From contig NZ_CP031188.1 in assembly GCF_003344925.1 (NCBI RefSeq), positions 62,001-126,000 of the forward strand: a stretch of DNA of 64,000 nucleotides, in the 5' to 3' direction. Below the pieces are notes generated by a model that saw only the letters and a program-made list of their open reading frames with translations, did not search any database and was not told where the DNA came from. Origin of the DNA: Flavobacterium arcticum. Its GTDB lineage: Bacteria > Bacteroidota > Bacteroidia > Flavobacteriales > Flavobacteriaceae. This document shows positions 16,748 through 24,824 of the stretch, piece after piece. Positions within the stretch are counted from its first letter, which is position 1; every line of letters begins with the position of its first letter. A program made the position numbers and the translations under genes.

Positions 16748-17497
16748 ATGAAAACAATGTTATTTATGGCTGTATTAGCCTTTACAGGAGTAAGTGCATC
16801 AGCCCAAAATGAAGAAACAAGAAACGTGAAAAACTTTACTAACATCGAGGTTCAAAATGGTATCGAGGTAATTTTTACCCACAGCGATACAGAGTTGGTA
16901 AGTGTAACTTCTTCAGAGAAAGACAACTTAAATTATGTAGTTACAAAATGTAAAGGAAAGGTGCTTAAAGTTTACATTAATGAAGAGGCAGAGAATGCAA
17001 CATCTAAAGTTTCAGAAAAAATAATAGTCTATATTTCTGACAATAACACCTCGGCTATAACAGCTTCATCTGGTGCTGTAGTAAAGGTTTCAAACCAAAT
17101 TAATGTTCCCCAGCTTACGGTAATACTAAAAACAGGAGCTACATTTTCTGGAAAAATAAATACTACCGAAAAATGTACTATTAAAGCATATTCGGGCTCA
17201 GGATTTAAGGGTAGTATTATAACAGGTAAACTTAAAACAGATATTACAGAGGGTGCTTATGTACAGTTAAATGGGCATGCCGAAAAAGCATCAGTATTTT
17301 GTAGTGGTGGTACACTAGCAGCAGATAAATTTAATTGCGATAATGTAGAGATATGGGCAAGACGAATGTCGGCTATAGCTATAAATGTAGAAGACAGTAT
17401 TAAAATAGATACAGATAAAACATCTGCAGTTACTTATTTTGGACATCCTGATGAAATATACTTTGGAGATGATACCTTTGCTTTAAGAAAAAACTAA
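16748..17497 (+). CDS. Secreted GIN-domain (DUF2807) protein
   Basis: This 249-residue protein has a Sec signal peptide (MKTMLFMAVLAFTGVSASAQ). The mature part is one GIN domain: a VKNFTNIEVQNGIEVIFTHSD opening, which carries the conserved G-I motif, then short repeating beta strands with Ser/Gly/Thr turns (ITASSGAVVKVS and others), as in a right-handed beta-solenoid. DUF2807/GIN proteins are periplasmic or outer-membrane-facing and resemble the Toastrack proteins linked to PspC-based envelope-stress systems. The gene is separated from PadR by about 60 bases, in line with one operon. Confidence 0.85.
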   Translation: MKTMLFMAVLAFTGVSASAQNEETRNVKNFTNIEVQNGIEVIFTHSDTELVSVTSSEKDNLNYVVTKCKGKVLKVYINEEAENATSKVSEKIIVYISDNNTSAITASSGAVVKVSNQINVPQLTVILKTGATFSGKINTTEKCTIKAYSGSGFKGSIITGKLKTDITEGAYVQLNGHAEKASVFCSGGTLAADKFNCDNVEIWARRMSAIAINVEDSIKIDTDKTSAVTYFGHPDEIYFGDDTFALRKN

Positions 17498-17558
17498 AAC
17501 AGTGGTTATGGAAACAGCCACTTACAGATATAATGAAACGATAGTAAATATAAAGCCT

Positions 17559-17891
17559 ATGAATATTGAGAACACAAAGGCACAGATGCGTAAAGGGGTT
17601 TTAGAGTTTTGCATCCTCTCGGTACTTAAAGAGAAGGACGCTTATACATCAGAAATATTAGATACCCTTAAAAACGCTAAACTGCTTGTAGTAGAAGGTA
17701 CCGTTTACCCACTACTAACAAGATTGAAAAACGACGGATTACTCAGTTATCGCTGGGAAGAATCGACATCAGGACCACCAAGAAAATATTATGGACTTAC
17801 TGATGAAGGAAAAGAATTTTTAAAAGAATTGAGTATAACCTGGACGGAGCTTTCCGATGCAGTAAATATCATAACTATCCAAAAAGCATAG
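17559..17891 (+). CDS. PadR-family transcriptional regulator
   Basis: This is a small winged-helix repressor of the PadR type, 110 residues from ATG 17559. The frame is open back to GTG 17502 and ATG 17508, but the extra 17-19 residues do not look like part of the fold, and the family in this phylum starts with MNIENTKAQMRKG. The domain contains KDAYTSEILDTLKNAKLL, the recognition helix and wing region GTVYPLLTRLKNDGLLSYRWEES, and PRKYYGLTDEGKEFL, all standard for PadR. Its stop is 2 bases before the PspC start, so it is cotranscribed with it and likely controls the cluster by autoregulation. Confidence 0.88.
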   Translation: MNIENTKAQMRKGVLEFCILSVLKEKDAYTSEILDTLKNAKLLVVEGTVYPLLTRLKNDGLLSYRWEESTSGPPRKYYGLTDEGKEFLKELSITWTELSDAVNIITIQKA

Positions 17892-17893
17892 CC

Positions 17894-19660
17894 ATGAACA
17901 AAACAGTAAGTATAAATTTAGGAGGTCTTTTCTTTCATATAGATGAGAATGCCTATCAAAAATTAAATCACTATTTTGATGCTATAAGAAGCTCTCTATT
18001 ACCTGATGGTAAAGATGAGATAATGAATGACATCGAAAGCAGGATTGCAGAGCTTTTAATAGAGAAGCTTAAAAATGATAAGCAAGTAGTGGGTATGCGT
18101 GAAGTAGAAGAAGTTATCGAAGTAATGGGGCAACCTGAAGATTACAGGTTAGATGATGACGGTACTACAGAAAAAGCTGAAAAAGATAATGACTATTATG
18201 TGCCTCCAGGATATAGTTCAAAGCGTACTCGAAAATTTTTTAGAGATGGCGAAAAGTCTATAATTAGCGGTGTTTGTGCTGGTATTGCTCATTATTTTAG
18301 AATCGACCCATTATGGGTTAGAATTATTTTCATCCTATCGTTATTTATATCATTTGGTACTAGTGTTATTATTTATATAATACTATCTATACTAATACCT
18401 AAGGCAATAACTACTACTGAAAAGCTTGAAATGACAGGCGACCCTATAAACATATCGAACATTGAACGTAAGGTGCGTGAGGAATTTGATGCATTAGGCA
18501 AAAAAATAAAAAATGTAGATTATGACAAATTAGGTGCTAATGCAAAATCAGGAGCAGAAAATTTGGGAAACGGTTTCGAAAAAGTTTTGATGGGTATTTT
18601 TAAAGGCTTCTCTAAACTAATAGGTGCATTAATTACTATATTCTCTGCTTTATCATTAGTAGGTCTTGTTATAGCATTTTTTACTATGCTATTTACCTCT
18701 TCTATGCAAACATCATTATTTTACCCGTATGCTGATGGAGTTAATTATACCGATTTACCTATATGGTTAGCAGGTTTGTTTGGTCTTTTAGCCGTAGGAA
18801 TACCATTGTTCTGCTTATTATTACTTGGTCTTAAAATTTTGATAGAAAATCTAAGATCTATAGGAAGCTTAGCAAAATATACTTTACTAGCACTATGGAT
18901 TACTTCTATAGCGGGTATTGTTTACATAAGTATATCTGTAGGAAATGAAATTAGCCATGAAGGCAAAACCTTTGTTAGAGAAGATATAAATATTACTAAA
19001 AACGATACTCTTAATTTAAAATTTAAGTATAATAATTACTTTGATAAGTCATGGCATAGTGGAGATGGCTTCCGTATTACCCAAGACATAGAAGGTAATG
19101 ACATTATATACTCTAACGATGTTAGACTGTATGTAATGAAAACAGATGAAGCAGAACCTTACCTACAAGTAGAAAAAATATCATTAGGCAAGTCTATATC
19201 TGAAGCAAGAAAAAGAGCCGAATTTATAAACTATAATTTTCAGATAGAAGGTAATAATCTAGTTCTTGATAATTACCTTACTACAGAGACTAGCCAAAAA
19301 TATAGAAATCAAAGTATTGAGATTTTTCTTTACCTACCAGAAGGTATTCACTTTAAACCAGACAGTAGTGTAAAACATTATGATGCTACAAGAAACTCAT
19401 TCTTTGACCTTTGGTATGACTCTGAAAACATTTATCGTATGGATAAAAACAAGGTAGAATGTATTACTTGTAATGAGAATGAAGAAGAAACAGAAGAAAT
19501 AAAAGAAACAGAAAGAGTAAAAATAGAAGTACATGGTCAATTAGAAATACCTAAACAAATAGAAGAGGCTATAAGAATAGAACGTACTGAAAAACGAGAG
19601 AAGCCTGAAAAGCCTGAAAAGCCAGAGAAACGTGAAAAGCCTGAAAAATTTAACTTATAG
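17894..19660 (+). CDS. PspC-domain membrane protein
   Basis: This 588-residue protein begins with a cytoplasmic domain (1-90: NLGGLFFHIDENAYQKLNHYF, then IESRIAELL and VEEVIEVMGQPEDY) typical of proteins paired with PadR regulators. PspC follows at about 112-172 (RDGEKSIISGVCAGIAHYF and WVRIIFILSLF). Three further transmembrane helices lie at about 240-265, 290-315 and 325-350. A beta-rich extracytoplasmic segment comes next. The end is a tandem low-complexity stretch (KREKPEKPEKPEKREKPEK). PspC proteins sense or stabilise the membrane under stress. It sits directly after PadR and 26 bases before a GIN lipoprotein gene. Confidence 0.87.
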   Translation: MNKTVSINLGGLFFHIDENAYQKLNHYFDAIRSSLLPDGKDEIMNDIESRIAELLIEKLKNDKQVVGMREVEEVIEVMGQPEDYRLDDDGTTEKAEKDNDYYVPPGYSSKRTRKFFRDGEKSIISGVCAGIAHYFRIDPLWVRIIFILSLFISFGTSVIIYIILSILIPKAITTTEKLEMTGDPINISNIERKVREEFDALGKKIKNVDYDKLGANAKSGAENLGNGFEKVLMGIFKGFSKLIGALITIFSALSLVGLVIAFFTMLFTSSMQTSLFYPYADGVNYTDLPIWLAGLFGLLAVGIPLFCLLLLGLKILIENLRSIGSLAKYTLLALWITSIAGIVYISISVGNEISHEGKTFVREDINITKNDTLNLKFKYNNYFDKSWHSGDGFRITQDIEGNDIIYSNDVRLYVMKTDEAEPYLQVEKISLGKSISEARKRAEFINYNFQIEGNNLVLDNYLTTETSQKYRNQSIEIFLYLPEGIHFKPDSSVKHYDATRNSFFDLWYDSENIYRMDKNKVECITCNENEEETEEIKETERVKIEVHGQLEIPKQIEEAIRIERTEKREKPEKPEKPEKREKPEKFNL

Positions 19661-19686
19661 GAGTTATTAATCAAAAAAAGATAATC

Positions 19687-20445
19687 ATGATAAAAATTAT
19701 AGTTCATGTAGCCAAAATAATAATTACCTTAATAACCTCTCTACTATTAAGCTCATGTATATTTAGTGATAAAAGTGGTAATAGCGGCGTTTTTTATGAG
19801 AAAGTTAAAGGTACTGGTAATGTAGTAACGCAAGACCGCGATATTACCCAAAATTTCACTTACATAGCTGCTAGCAATGATCTTGAGGTAATAATAGAAC
19901 AAAGTAATCAAACAAGTGTAGCTGTAGAAAGTGATGAAAATTTACAAGAGCATATAAAAACAGAAGTAAAAGACAATGAATTAAAAATTTATACCGATGC
20001 TAGTATAACTAATGCCAGTATAAAAAAAATAATAGTGCGTATGCCCATAATAAAAGGTATATCCTCTTCTAGTAGTGCGTCAATAACAACTAATATGACT
20101 CTAAAAGCAGAGACACTTAATCTTTCTTCTAGTAGTGGTAGTAGCATAAATATTACTATAGATACTAAAAATGTTACTTGTGAAGCTAGTAGTGGCAGCG
20201 AAATTGTGGTGTCTGGTAACACCAACCAGCTTACAACAGATACATCTAGCGGAAGCTCATTAAATGCAAAAGAGCTTACTGCTGAAAATGTTATAGCAGA
20301 AGCGTCTAGCGGCAGTAGTACAAGTGTTAATCCGCAAGAAAGTCTTGACGCAGAAGCCTCGAGTGGAGGTAGTATTAAATATATAAATACTCCCAAACGT
20401 CTTGATAGAGATACATCCTCTGGAGGGAGTGTTTATAAAGGCTAA
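19687..20445 (+). CDS. GIN-domain (DUF2807) lipoprotein with Ser-Ser-Gly solenoid repeats
   Basis: This 252-residue protein has a lipoprotein signal peptide whose lipobox is LLSSC, so Cys25 is probably acylated. The GIN domain opens with FTYIAASNDLEVIIEQS. The second half is a regular solenoid: an SSG-containing turn recurs six times at 18-20 residue spacing (SSGSSINITI, SSGSEIVV, SSGSSLNA, SSGSSTSV, SSGGSIKY, SSGGSVYK), each preceded by Glu-Ala, Asp-Thr or Ser. It follows the PspC gene by 26 bases and ends before the terminator at 20501. It is most likely the surface-exposed or periplasmic partner in the cluster. Confidence 0.85.
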   Translation: MIKIIVHVAKIIITLITSLLLSSCIFSDKSGNSGVFYEKVKGTGNVVTQDRDITQNFTYIAASNDLEVIIEQSNQTSVAVESDENLQEHIKTEVKDNELKIYTDASITNASIKKIIVRMPIIKGISSSSSASITTNMTLKAETLNLSSSSGSSINITIDTKNVTCEASSGSEIVVSGNTNQLTTDTSSGSSLNAKELTAENVIAEASSGSSTSVNPQESLDAEASSGGSIKYINTPKRLDRDTSSGGSVYKG

Positions 20446-20493
20446 AAATTACCCTTATAACATGCCTTGCCAAAACAGCATATATTCTAATAA

Positions 20494-20526
20494 CAAAAAA
20501 CATCAGCATACGCTGGTGTTTTTTTA
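20494..20526 (+). terminator. Terminator after the GIN lipoprotein gene
   Basis: ACATCAGC (20500-20507) pairs with GCTGGTGT (20512-20519, one G-U pair) around ATAC, followed by a T-run; A-residues precede it. Confidence 0.75.
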
Positions 20527-20562
20527 TATATTTGCGACATCCGACACCCAAAAACATATATA

Positions 20563-21393
20563 ATGAAGAATGTATTTATAGTACTACTCGCAATACTTTG
20601 TTCTACAGCAACACTCGCGCAGAAAAAAGAAAGAATAAAAGGCTCTAAAACCGTAACAGTTACCCAGAAAGAAGTAGGTGCGTTTGACAACCTAGAGATA
20701 GAAGATAATTTTGAAGTTTTTTTAGTAAAAGGTGATGTAGAAGCACTAGAAGTAGATGCTGATGATAACTTGCATGAAATAGTTGCTGCTGAAATGTATG
20801 GTAGCACATTAAGAATAACAACTACTAAAAATGTAACTAACTCTAAAAAACTAAGCGTAAGGATTACTTATACTGAGAAGCTAACAAATATTACCGCCAA
20901 ACATGAGGTAGTACTTAATGCACTTACAAGCCTAGAACTTGATAATATTACTGTAAAAAATTTAGACTACTCAAAATCGTACCTCAACGTAAAATCTAAA
21001 AACTTTAGTTTAATAATGGATGATAAAACCAAAGCTGAAGTAAACATACAAGCAGATAGTACTGCTATTATACTTAGTAAAAATGCCGACTTAAAAGCAC
21101 TAGTAGTTACAAAAGATGCTAAAATAGATTTATACCAAAAAGCTGCTGCTGATATAGAAGGTGATGCTACAAAAGCAAAAATACGTCTTGATAATAACGC
21201 TGAGTTAGATAGTAAAAAATTCACAATAAAATCGCTAGATATTTTAGCAGAAGGATACAGTAATTGTAATGTACTGGCAACTGAAACTATAAGTATCTCG
21301 GCAAGTGGAAAAACAGAAATTCAGCTATACGGAACACCGAAAATAGAAATAAAGTCTTTTACCGAAAATGCAACCTTATATAAAAAAGACTAA
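20563..21393 (+). CDS. Secreted GIN-domain (DUF2807) protein
   Basis: This 276-residue protein has a Sec signal peptide (MKNVFIVLLAILCSTATLAQ). The GIN domain starts at KEVGAFDNLEIEDNFEVFLVKGD. The rest is short beta strands with repeated turn segments, as in the two other GIN genes upstream, though without the strict SSG rhythm. It is the third member of the family within 5 kb. It lies behind its own terminator-separated start and is followed by a perfect bidirectional hairpin, so it may be a separate transcript from the PspC operon. Confidence 0.82.
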   Translation: MKNVFIVLLAILCSTATLAQKKERIKGSKTVTVTQKEVGAFDNLEIEDNFEVFLVKGDVEALEVDADDNLHEIVAAEMYGSTLRITTTKNVTNSKKLSVRITYTEKLTNITAKHEVVLNALTSLELDNITVKNLDYSKSYLNVKSKNFSLIMDDKTKAEVNIQADSTAIILSKNADLKALVVTKDAKIDLYQKAAADIEGDATKAKIRLDNNAELDSKKFTIKSLDILAEGYSNCNVLATETISISASGKTEIQLYGTPKIEIKSFTENATLYKKD

Positions 21394-21408
21394 ATAACCT
21401 TAAGTCAT

Positions 21409-21444
21409 AAAAAAAGCAGTACCAAATTGGTACTGCTTTTTTTT
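21409..21444. terminator. Bidirectional terminator between GIN gene and trxB
   Basis: GCAGTACCAA (21416-21425) and TTGGTACTGC (21427-21436) form a perfect 10-bp stem around one base, flanked by an A-run and a T-run. It separates two convergent genes. Confidence 0.9.
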
Positions 21445-21461
21445 ATAGTTTAAGTTAGCTA

Positions 21462-22418
21462 TTAATGATCGCCAAGCGTTGTTAAATAACGCTCTGCATC
21501 AAGTGCAGACATACAGCCTGATCCTGCTGCTGTAATAGCTTGTCTGTAATCTTTATCTTGAACATCACCACATGCAAAAACACCTGGTATATTAGTTTTG
21601 GTTGTTTTTCCTGTTGTAAATAAATACCCTGTTTCATCCATATCTAGTTGCCCTTTAAAGATATCGGTATTAGGCTTATGCCCTATCGCAATAAATAATC
21701 CTGTTATAGCAATCTCTGATTTTTCATTGGTCTGATTATTTACAACTCTAAGTCCTTCTACCACTTGCTCGCCAAGTACTTCATCAACCTCACTGTTATA
21801 AAGTACCGTAAGGTTTGGTGTGTTTTCTACACGGTGTTGCATTGCTTTAGATGCTCTCATATAATCTTTACGTACTAGCATAGTAACACTTTTACAAATG
21901 TTAGCCAAATATGTTGCTTCTTCGGCAGCAGTATCTCCTGCCCCTACTATAGCTACATCTTGCCCTTTGTAAAAGAAACCATCACAAACAGCACATGCCG
22001 AAACACCACCACCTCTAAGGCGTTGCTCACTTGGTAAACCAAGATATTTGGCTGTTGCACCTGTTGCAATTATTACTGTATGGGCATGTACTTCTTTATT
22101 ATTATCTATAATAACCTTATGCCACCCACCTACTTCTTTACTAAACTCAACCTTGGTAGCCATACCAATGCGCACTTGTGTACCAAAACGTTCTGCTTGT
22201 TGCTGTAAATGCAACATCATTGTAGGACCATCAATACCTTCAGGGTATCCAGGAAAGTTATCAACTTCGGTTGTAGTAGTCAGTTGTCCTCCAGGCTCCA
22301 TTCCTGTATACATTACAGGTTTCATATCTGCTCTAGCAGCATATATTGCTGCTGTATAACCAGCAGGACCAGAGCCTATAATAAGGCATTTAATTTTTTC
22401 TATAGTTGTATCAGACAT
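21462..22418 (-). CDS. trxB: Thioredoxin reductase (NADPH)
   Basis: TrxB passes electrons from NADPH via FAD to thioredoxin. The 318-residue protein is of usual length. It shows the FAD-binding dinucleotide motif IIGSGPAGYTAAIYAARA at the N-terminus, the redox pair in SACAVCDGFFY (about 140-150), the NADPH-binding motif VAIVGAGDTAAEEATYLA (about 158-175) and the C-terminal FAD motif GVFACGDVQDKDYRQAITAAGSGCMSALDAE. All key residues are present. It is transcribed alone. A -7-like TACATTTG element lies 31 bases upstream of its ATG. Confidence 0.96.
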   Translation of the reverse strand: MSDTTIEKIKCLIIGSGPAGYTAAIYAARADMKPVMYTGMEPGGQLTTTTEVDNFPGYPEGIDGPTMMLHLQQQAERFGTQVRIGMATKVEFSKEVGGWHKVIIDNNKEVHAHTVIIATGATAKYLGLPSEQRLRGGGVSACAVCDGFFYKGQDVAIVGAGDTAAEEATYLANICKSVTMLVRKDYMRASKAMQHRVENTPNLTVLYNSEVDEVLGEQVVEGLRVVNNQTNEKSEIAITGLFIAIGHKPNTDIFKGQLDMDETGYLFTTGKTTKTNIPGVFACGDVQDKDYRQAITAAGSGCMSALDAERYLTTLGDH

Positions 22419-22448
22419 AGTATTTTGTTGCTAATGTTTGTATTACTG

Positions 22449-22456
22449 CAAATGTA
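22449..22456 (-). promoter_or_regulatory. Candidate -7 element of trxB
   Basis: On the minus strand TACATTTG matches TAnnTTTG 31 bases upstream of the trxB ATG. No TTG is found at 17-23 nt, so only half of the consensus is met. Confidence 0.4.
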
Positions 22457-22528
22457 AGTTTTTAATTAAATAAGACCTACCCAAAAGTATCAGTTTTGAT
22501 TATCTGTAAATAAAATAATGCTATTGTT

Positions 22529-22557
22529 TTGTAAAATAAATATTAATAGTATATTTG
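22529..22557 (+). promoter_or_regulatory. Promoter of tRNA-Pro
   Basis: TTG (22529-22531) and TATATTTG (22550-22557) are 18 nt apart, a strong match to the flavobacterial consensus, 38 nt upstream of the tRNA 5' end. Confidence 0.75.
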
Positions 22558-22594
22558 CACCCTCGTTACAACAGCAATATAATTGTAATGTATT

Positions 22595-22669
22595 CGGGGT
22601 GTAGCGTAGCCCGGTCATCGCGCCTGCTTTGGGAGCAGGAGGTCGCAGGTTCGAATCCTGCCACCCCGA
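22595..22669 (+). tRNA. tRNA-Pro (anticodon UGG)
   Basis: This 75-nt cloverleaf has an acceptor stem CGGGGTG/CACCCCG with discriminator A, an anticodon arm CCTGC-TTTGGGA-GCAGG with anticodon TGG, and a T arm GCAGG-TTCGAAT-CCTGC. CCA is not encoded and must be added after transcription. It has its own promoter (22529-22557) and terminator, so it is a single-gene transcript. Confidence 0.97.
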
Positions 22670-22670
22670 C

Positions 22671-22703
22671 AAAAGCTGAACACTTAGTGTTCAGCTTTTT
22701 TTG
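22671..22703 (+). terminator. Terminator of the tRNA-Pro transcript
   Basis: AAAAGCTGAACACT (22671-22684) pairs with AGTGTTCAGCTTTT (22686-22699) around one T, a 14-bp perfect stem followed by more T. From 22704 to 22983 I see nothing further that I can support. Confidence 0.9.
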
Positions 22704-22983
22704 TTTTTAGATTGTTCATACAATACTATAGAAGAACGGTATGTAAGATCTAAAAAAAAATTATACCACGATACCTCCTTAAAAAGTTAATTTTATTTCA
22801 ACAAAAAATTTACTGTGATAAAACATACAGAATAGCCACAAAAAATGTAATAATTTCAAACAATAAGATTACATTTATCTTTAGCTTTCAAAATGCTTAT
22901 TAGAGATTTTTTCTATAAACTCAACTTTATCTATAGTTATATTTTAGAGCGATACATTTTGATGAAAATTTAAAAACTATAAA

Positions 22984-23826
22984 ATGAACAAATTTAATTT
23001 ACTTTTTATTACGGTATTACTTGTAATAGGCTGTAATACCAAGACACAGAAAATGCCAGTGTCCAAAAATAATATCGTTACTGAAGATGCTAATTCTTCT
23101 AAAATCAAGGTGTTTAATTTTGGGACTTTTCATATGGCTGGTACCTCCGATGCTCATAAAACAGAGTTTGATGAAAATGATGTAAAAAGTAAATCTGAGA
23201 CATACGAAATTGCAAAAATGATTGCCAAATTTAAGCCTACAGTAATATGTGTCGAAAGAGAACCTTCAGAAAACGAAAACATGAATAAAGATTATCAGTT
23301 GTTTTTAAACAATGATAAGCACTTGCCAAATTACCCTGGAGAGATAGGTCTAATTGCATATCAAGTAGGTAAACTTACTAATGTAAAAAAAATCTACTGC
23401 ATTGATGAACAAGAAACCGCACAATACAACTATAATATTACTAATGAGCTTGAAAACCCTATTGATAGTATTACTTCTAAAATGTACCTAAAACATACTT
23501 TTGCTAACTTAGCCGAAACAGATAAACTATCTACTCTAGAAAAACTAAGAAGCTTTAACACACAAGAATTTTATGATTTATCTATCAATCTAAATGCTGA
23601 TATTCTTTCATATACGGCTACCAAAAATCATTTTGAAGGAGCCGATGAAGCTGCTAAGTTTTACAGAAGAAATCTTAGAATATACTCAAATCTCAACCAA
23701 ATACCATTATCTAAAAATGATAGGGTTTTTATTATAATGGGTACTGCACATGCTGCTTTTTTAAATGAATTTTTAAAACGAAGTCCTAAATATGAAACCG
23801 TTAATGTGTTAGACTATCTTAAATAA
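22984..23826 (+). CDS. DUF5694 family lipoprotein
   Basis: This 280-residue protein has a lipoprotein signal peptide (lipobox LVIGC, Cys17). The family-like features are an early FGTFHMAG segment with a His, then EREPSENENMN and, near the end, IIMGTAHAAFLNEFLKRSPKY, also with a His. Spaced Glu/His residues of this kind recall the TraB/GumN-like (EreA/ChaN-type) fold, but the reaction of DUF5694 is not known to me, so I give no function. It is preceded by a long AT-rich stretch and followed by a 240-base gap containing a possible gene remnant. Confidence 0.65.
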   Translation: MNKFNLLFITVLLVIGCNTKTQKMPVSKNNIVTEDANSSKIKVFNFGTFHMAGTSDAHKTEFDENDVKSKSETYEIAKMIAKFKPTVICVEREPSENENMNKDYQLFLNNDKHLPNYPGEIGLIAYQVGKLTNVKKIYCIDEQETAQYNYNITNELENPIDSITSKMYLKHTFANLAETDKLSTLEKLRSFNTQEFYDLSINLNADILSYTATKNHFEGADEAAKFYRRNLRIYSNLNQIPLSKNDRVFIIMGTAHAAFLNEFLKRSPKYETVNVLDYLK

Positions 23827-23924
23827 TTTAATATAAAATTTAGAACTAATTTTATTAGCTTTTTATTGTTTAGTTATACAAAACATACCTATTGGTAATC
23901 TAAATATCAAATTAATATTCTTAG

Positions 23925-24029
23925 TTAACGGCTACACTCAGTTTTACCCAAAAGCTTTCTAACTACAATACTGATAATGAATTATTAAAAAGAGACAAAG
24001 AAAAATTACTCGAAAGTTTAGCCCCATAA
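23925..24029 (+). pseudogene. Possible remnant: C-terminal-like open frame without start
   Basis: After an in-frame TAG, 34 sense codons run to TAA at 24027-24029 with coding-like composition (KLSNYNTDNELLKRDKEK, then LLESLAP). There is no ATG or other start in frame, and the other frames are broken. It may be the end of a decayed gene, or chance. Confidence 0.2.
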
Positions 24030-24066
24030 AGTAACTTATTAGAAGTTTGAAAAAACATCCTAGACT

Positions 24067-24801
24067 ATGGAAGATAAATCTCCAAAAACTGGAAAAAACA
24101 GAGGTAAAAGTTCTGAAGATGAAAAAGCATTTGGTACGCTAAAAGAACAAAATAAGCTACAAGAAGGACTGATAGACATGCACTACTTATTAAGTAGAGA
24201 TTATCCTGCAAAATCTTCACTAGCATTAGTTGGCAATCGATACCGACTTACTAAACGACAGTTACTTGCGCTACAAGGTATGTCGTGTTCAGAAAGTGAT
24301 ATTCAAAATAGAAAGCAGAAAGAATTAACTCCTCCCGAATTAAAAAACAAGACAATTTACTTAGATGGTTTTAATATCTTAATACTATTAGAAACAGTAT
24401 TATCTGGAGGTTTTGTTTTTAAAGGACTTGATGAATGTTACCGCGATGTATCATCAGTACATGGTACATACAGGAAAGTAAACCAAACAGAAGAAGTCTT
24501 ACAGTTAGTTGGAAAAACACTCGAAAAATTAGAGATCAAAAAAGTAGTCTGGGTTTTTGACACCCCAGTTTCCAATAGTGGTAAACTAAAAACATTGGCT
24601 TACGAATTAGCTGAAAAGTATCATTTTTCATGGGATACCTATCTGGAGTATAATCCTGATAAATTTCTAGTGCAAGGGAATAAGTTAATATGCAGTTCGG
24701 ATGCATGGATATTAAATGAGTGCTCACAATGGTTTAACCTAGGAGCTTATATCATAAATAATATATACCCTGAAAGTAAATCTTCTAATATTATTATATA
24801 A
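24067..24801 (+). CDS. DUF434 domain-containing protein (PIN-like, DUF5616 C-terminal part)
   Basis: This 244-residue soluble protein matches what I know of the DUF434 family. The first half holds LLSRDYPAKSSLALVGNRY, then LTKRQLLALQGMSCS. The second half holds the strand with YLDGFNILILLE, ASP-rich turns, CYRDVSSVHGTYR, VVWVFDTPVSNSGKL and DAWILNE. The spaced Asp residues (YLDGFN, FDTPVSNSG, SSDAW) recall a PIN-like nuclease core, but catalysis is unproven. It is alone on its strand between two gaps and abuts, tail to tail, the giant adhesin-like gene on the other strand (24 bases). Confidence 0.72.
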   Translation: MEDKSPKTGKNRGKSSEDEKAFGTLKEQNKLQEGLIDMHYLLSRDYPAKSSLALVGNRYRLTKRQLLALQGMSCSESDIQNRKQKELTPPELKNKTIYLDGFNILILLETVLSGGFVFKGLDECYRDVSSVHGTYRKVNQTEEVLQLVGKTLEKLEIKKVVWVFDTPVSNSGKLKTLAYELAEKYHFSWDTYLEYNPDKFLVQGNKLICSSDAWILNECSQWFNLGAYIINNIYPESKSSNIII

Positions 24802-24824
24802 GTGTATATATAGCTAACTATAGT

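Noticed and set aside
22490..22672. 60-codon minus-strand frame with MSGWQDSNLRPPAP
   Set aside because: It is the complement of the tRNA-Pro gene, a well-known false protein; no ribosome-binding context.
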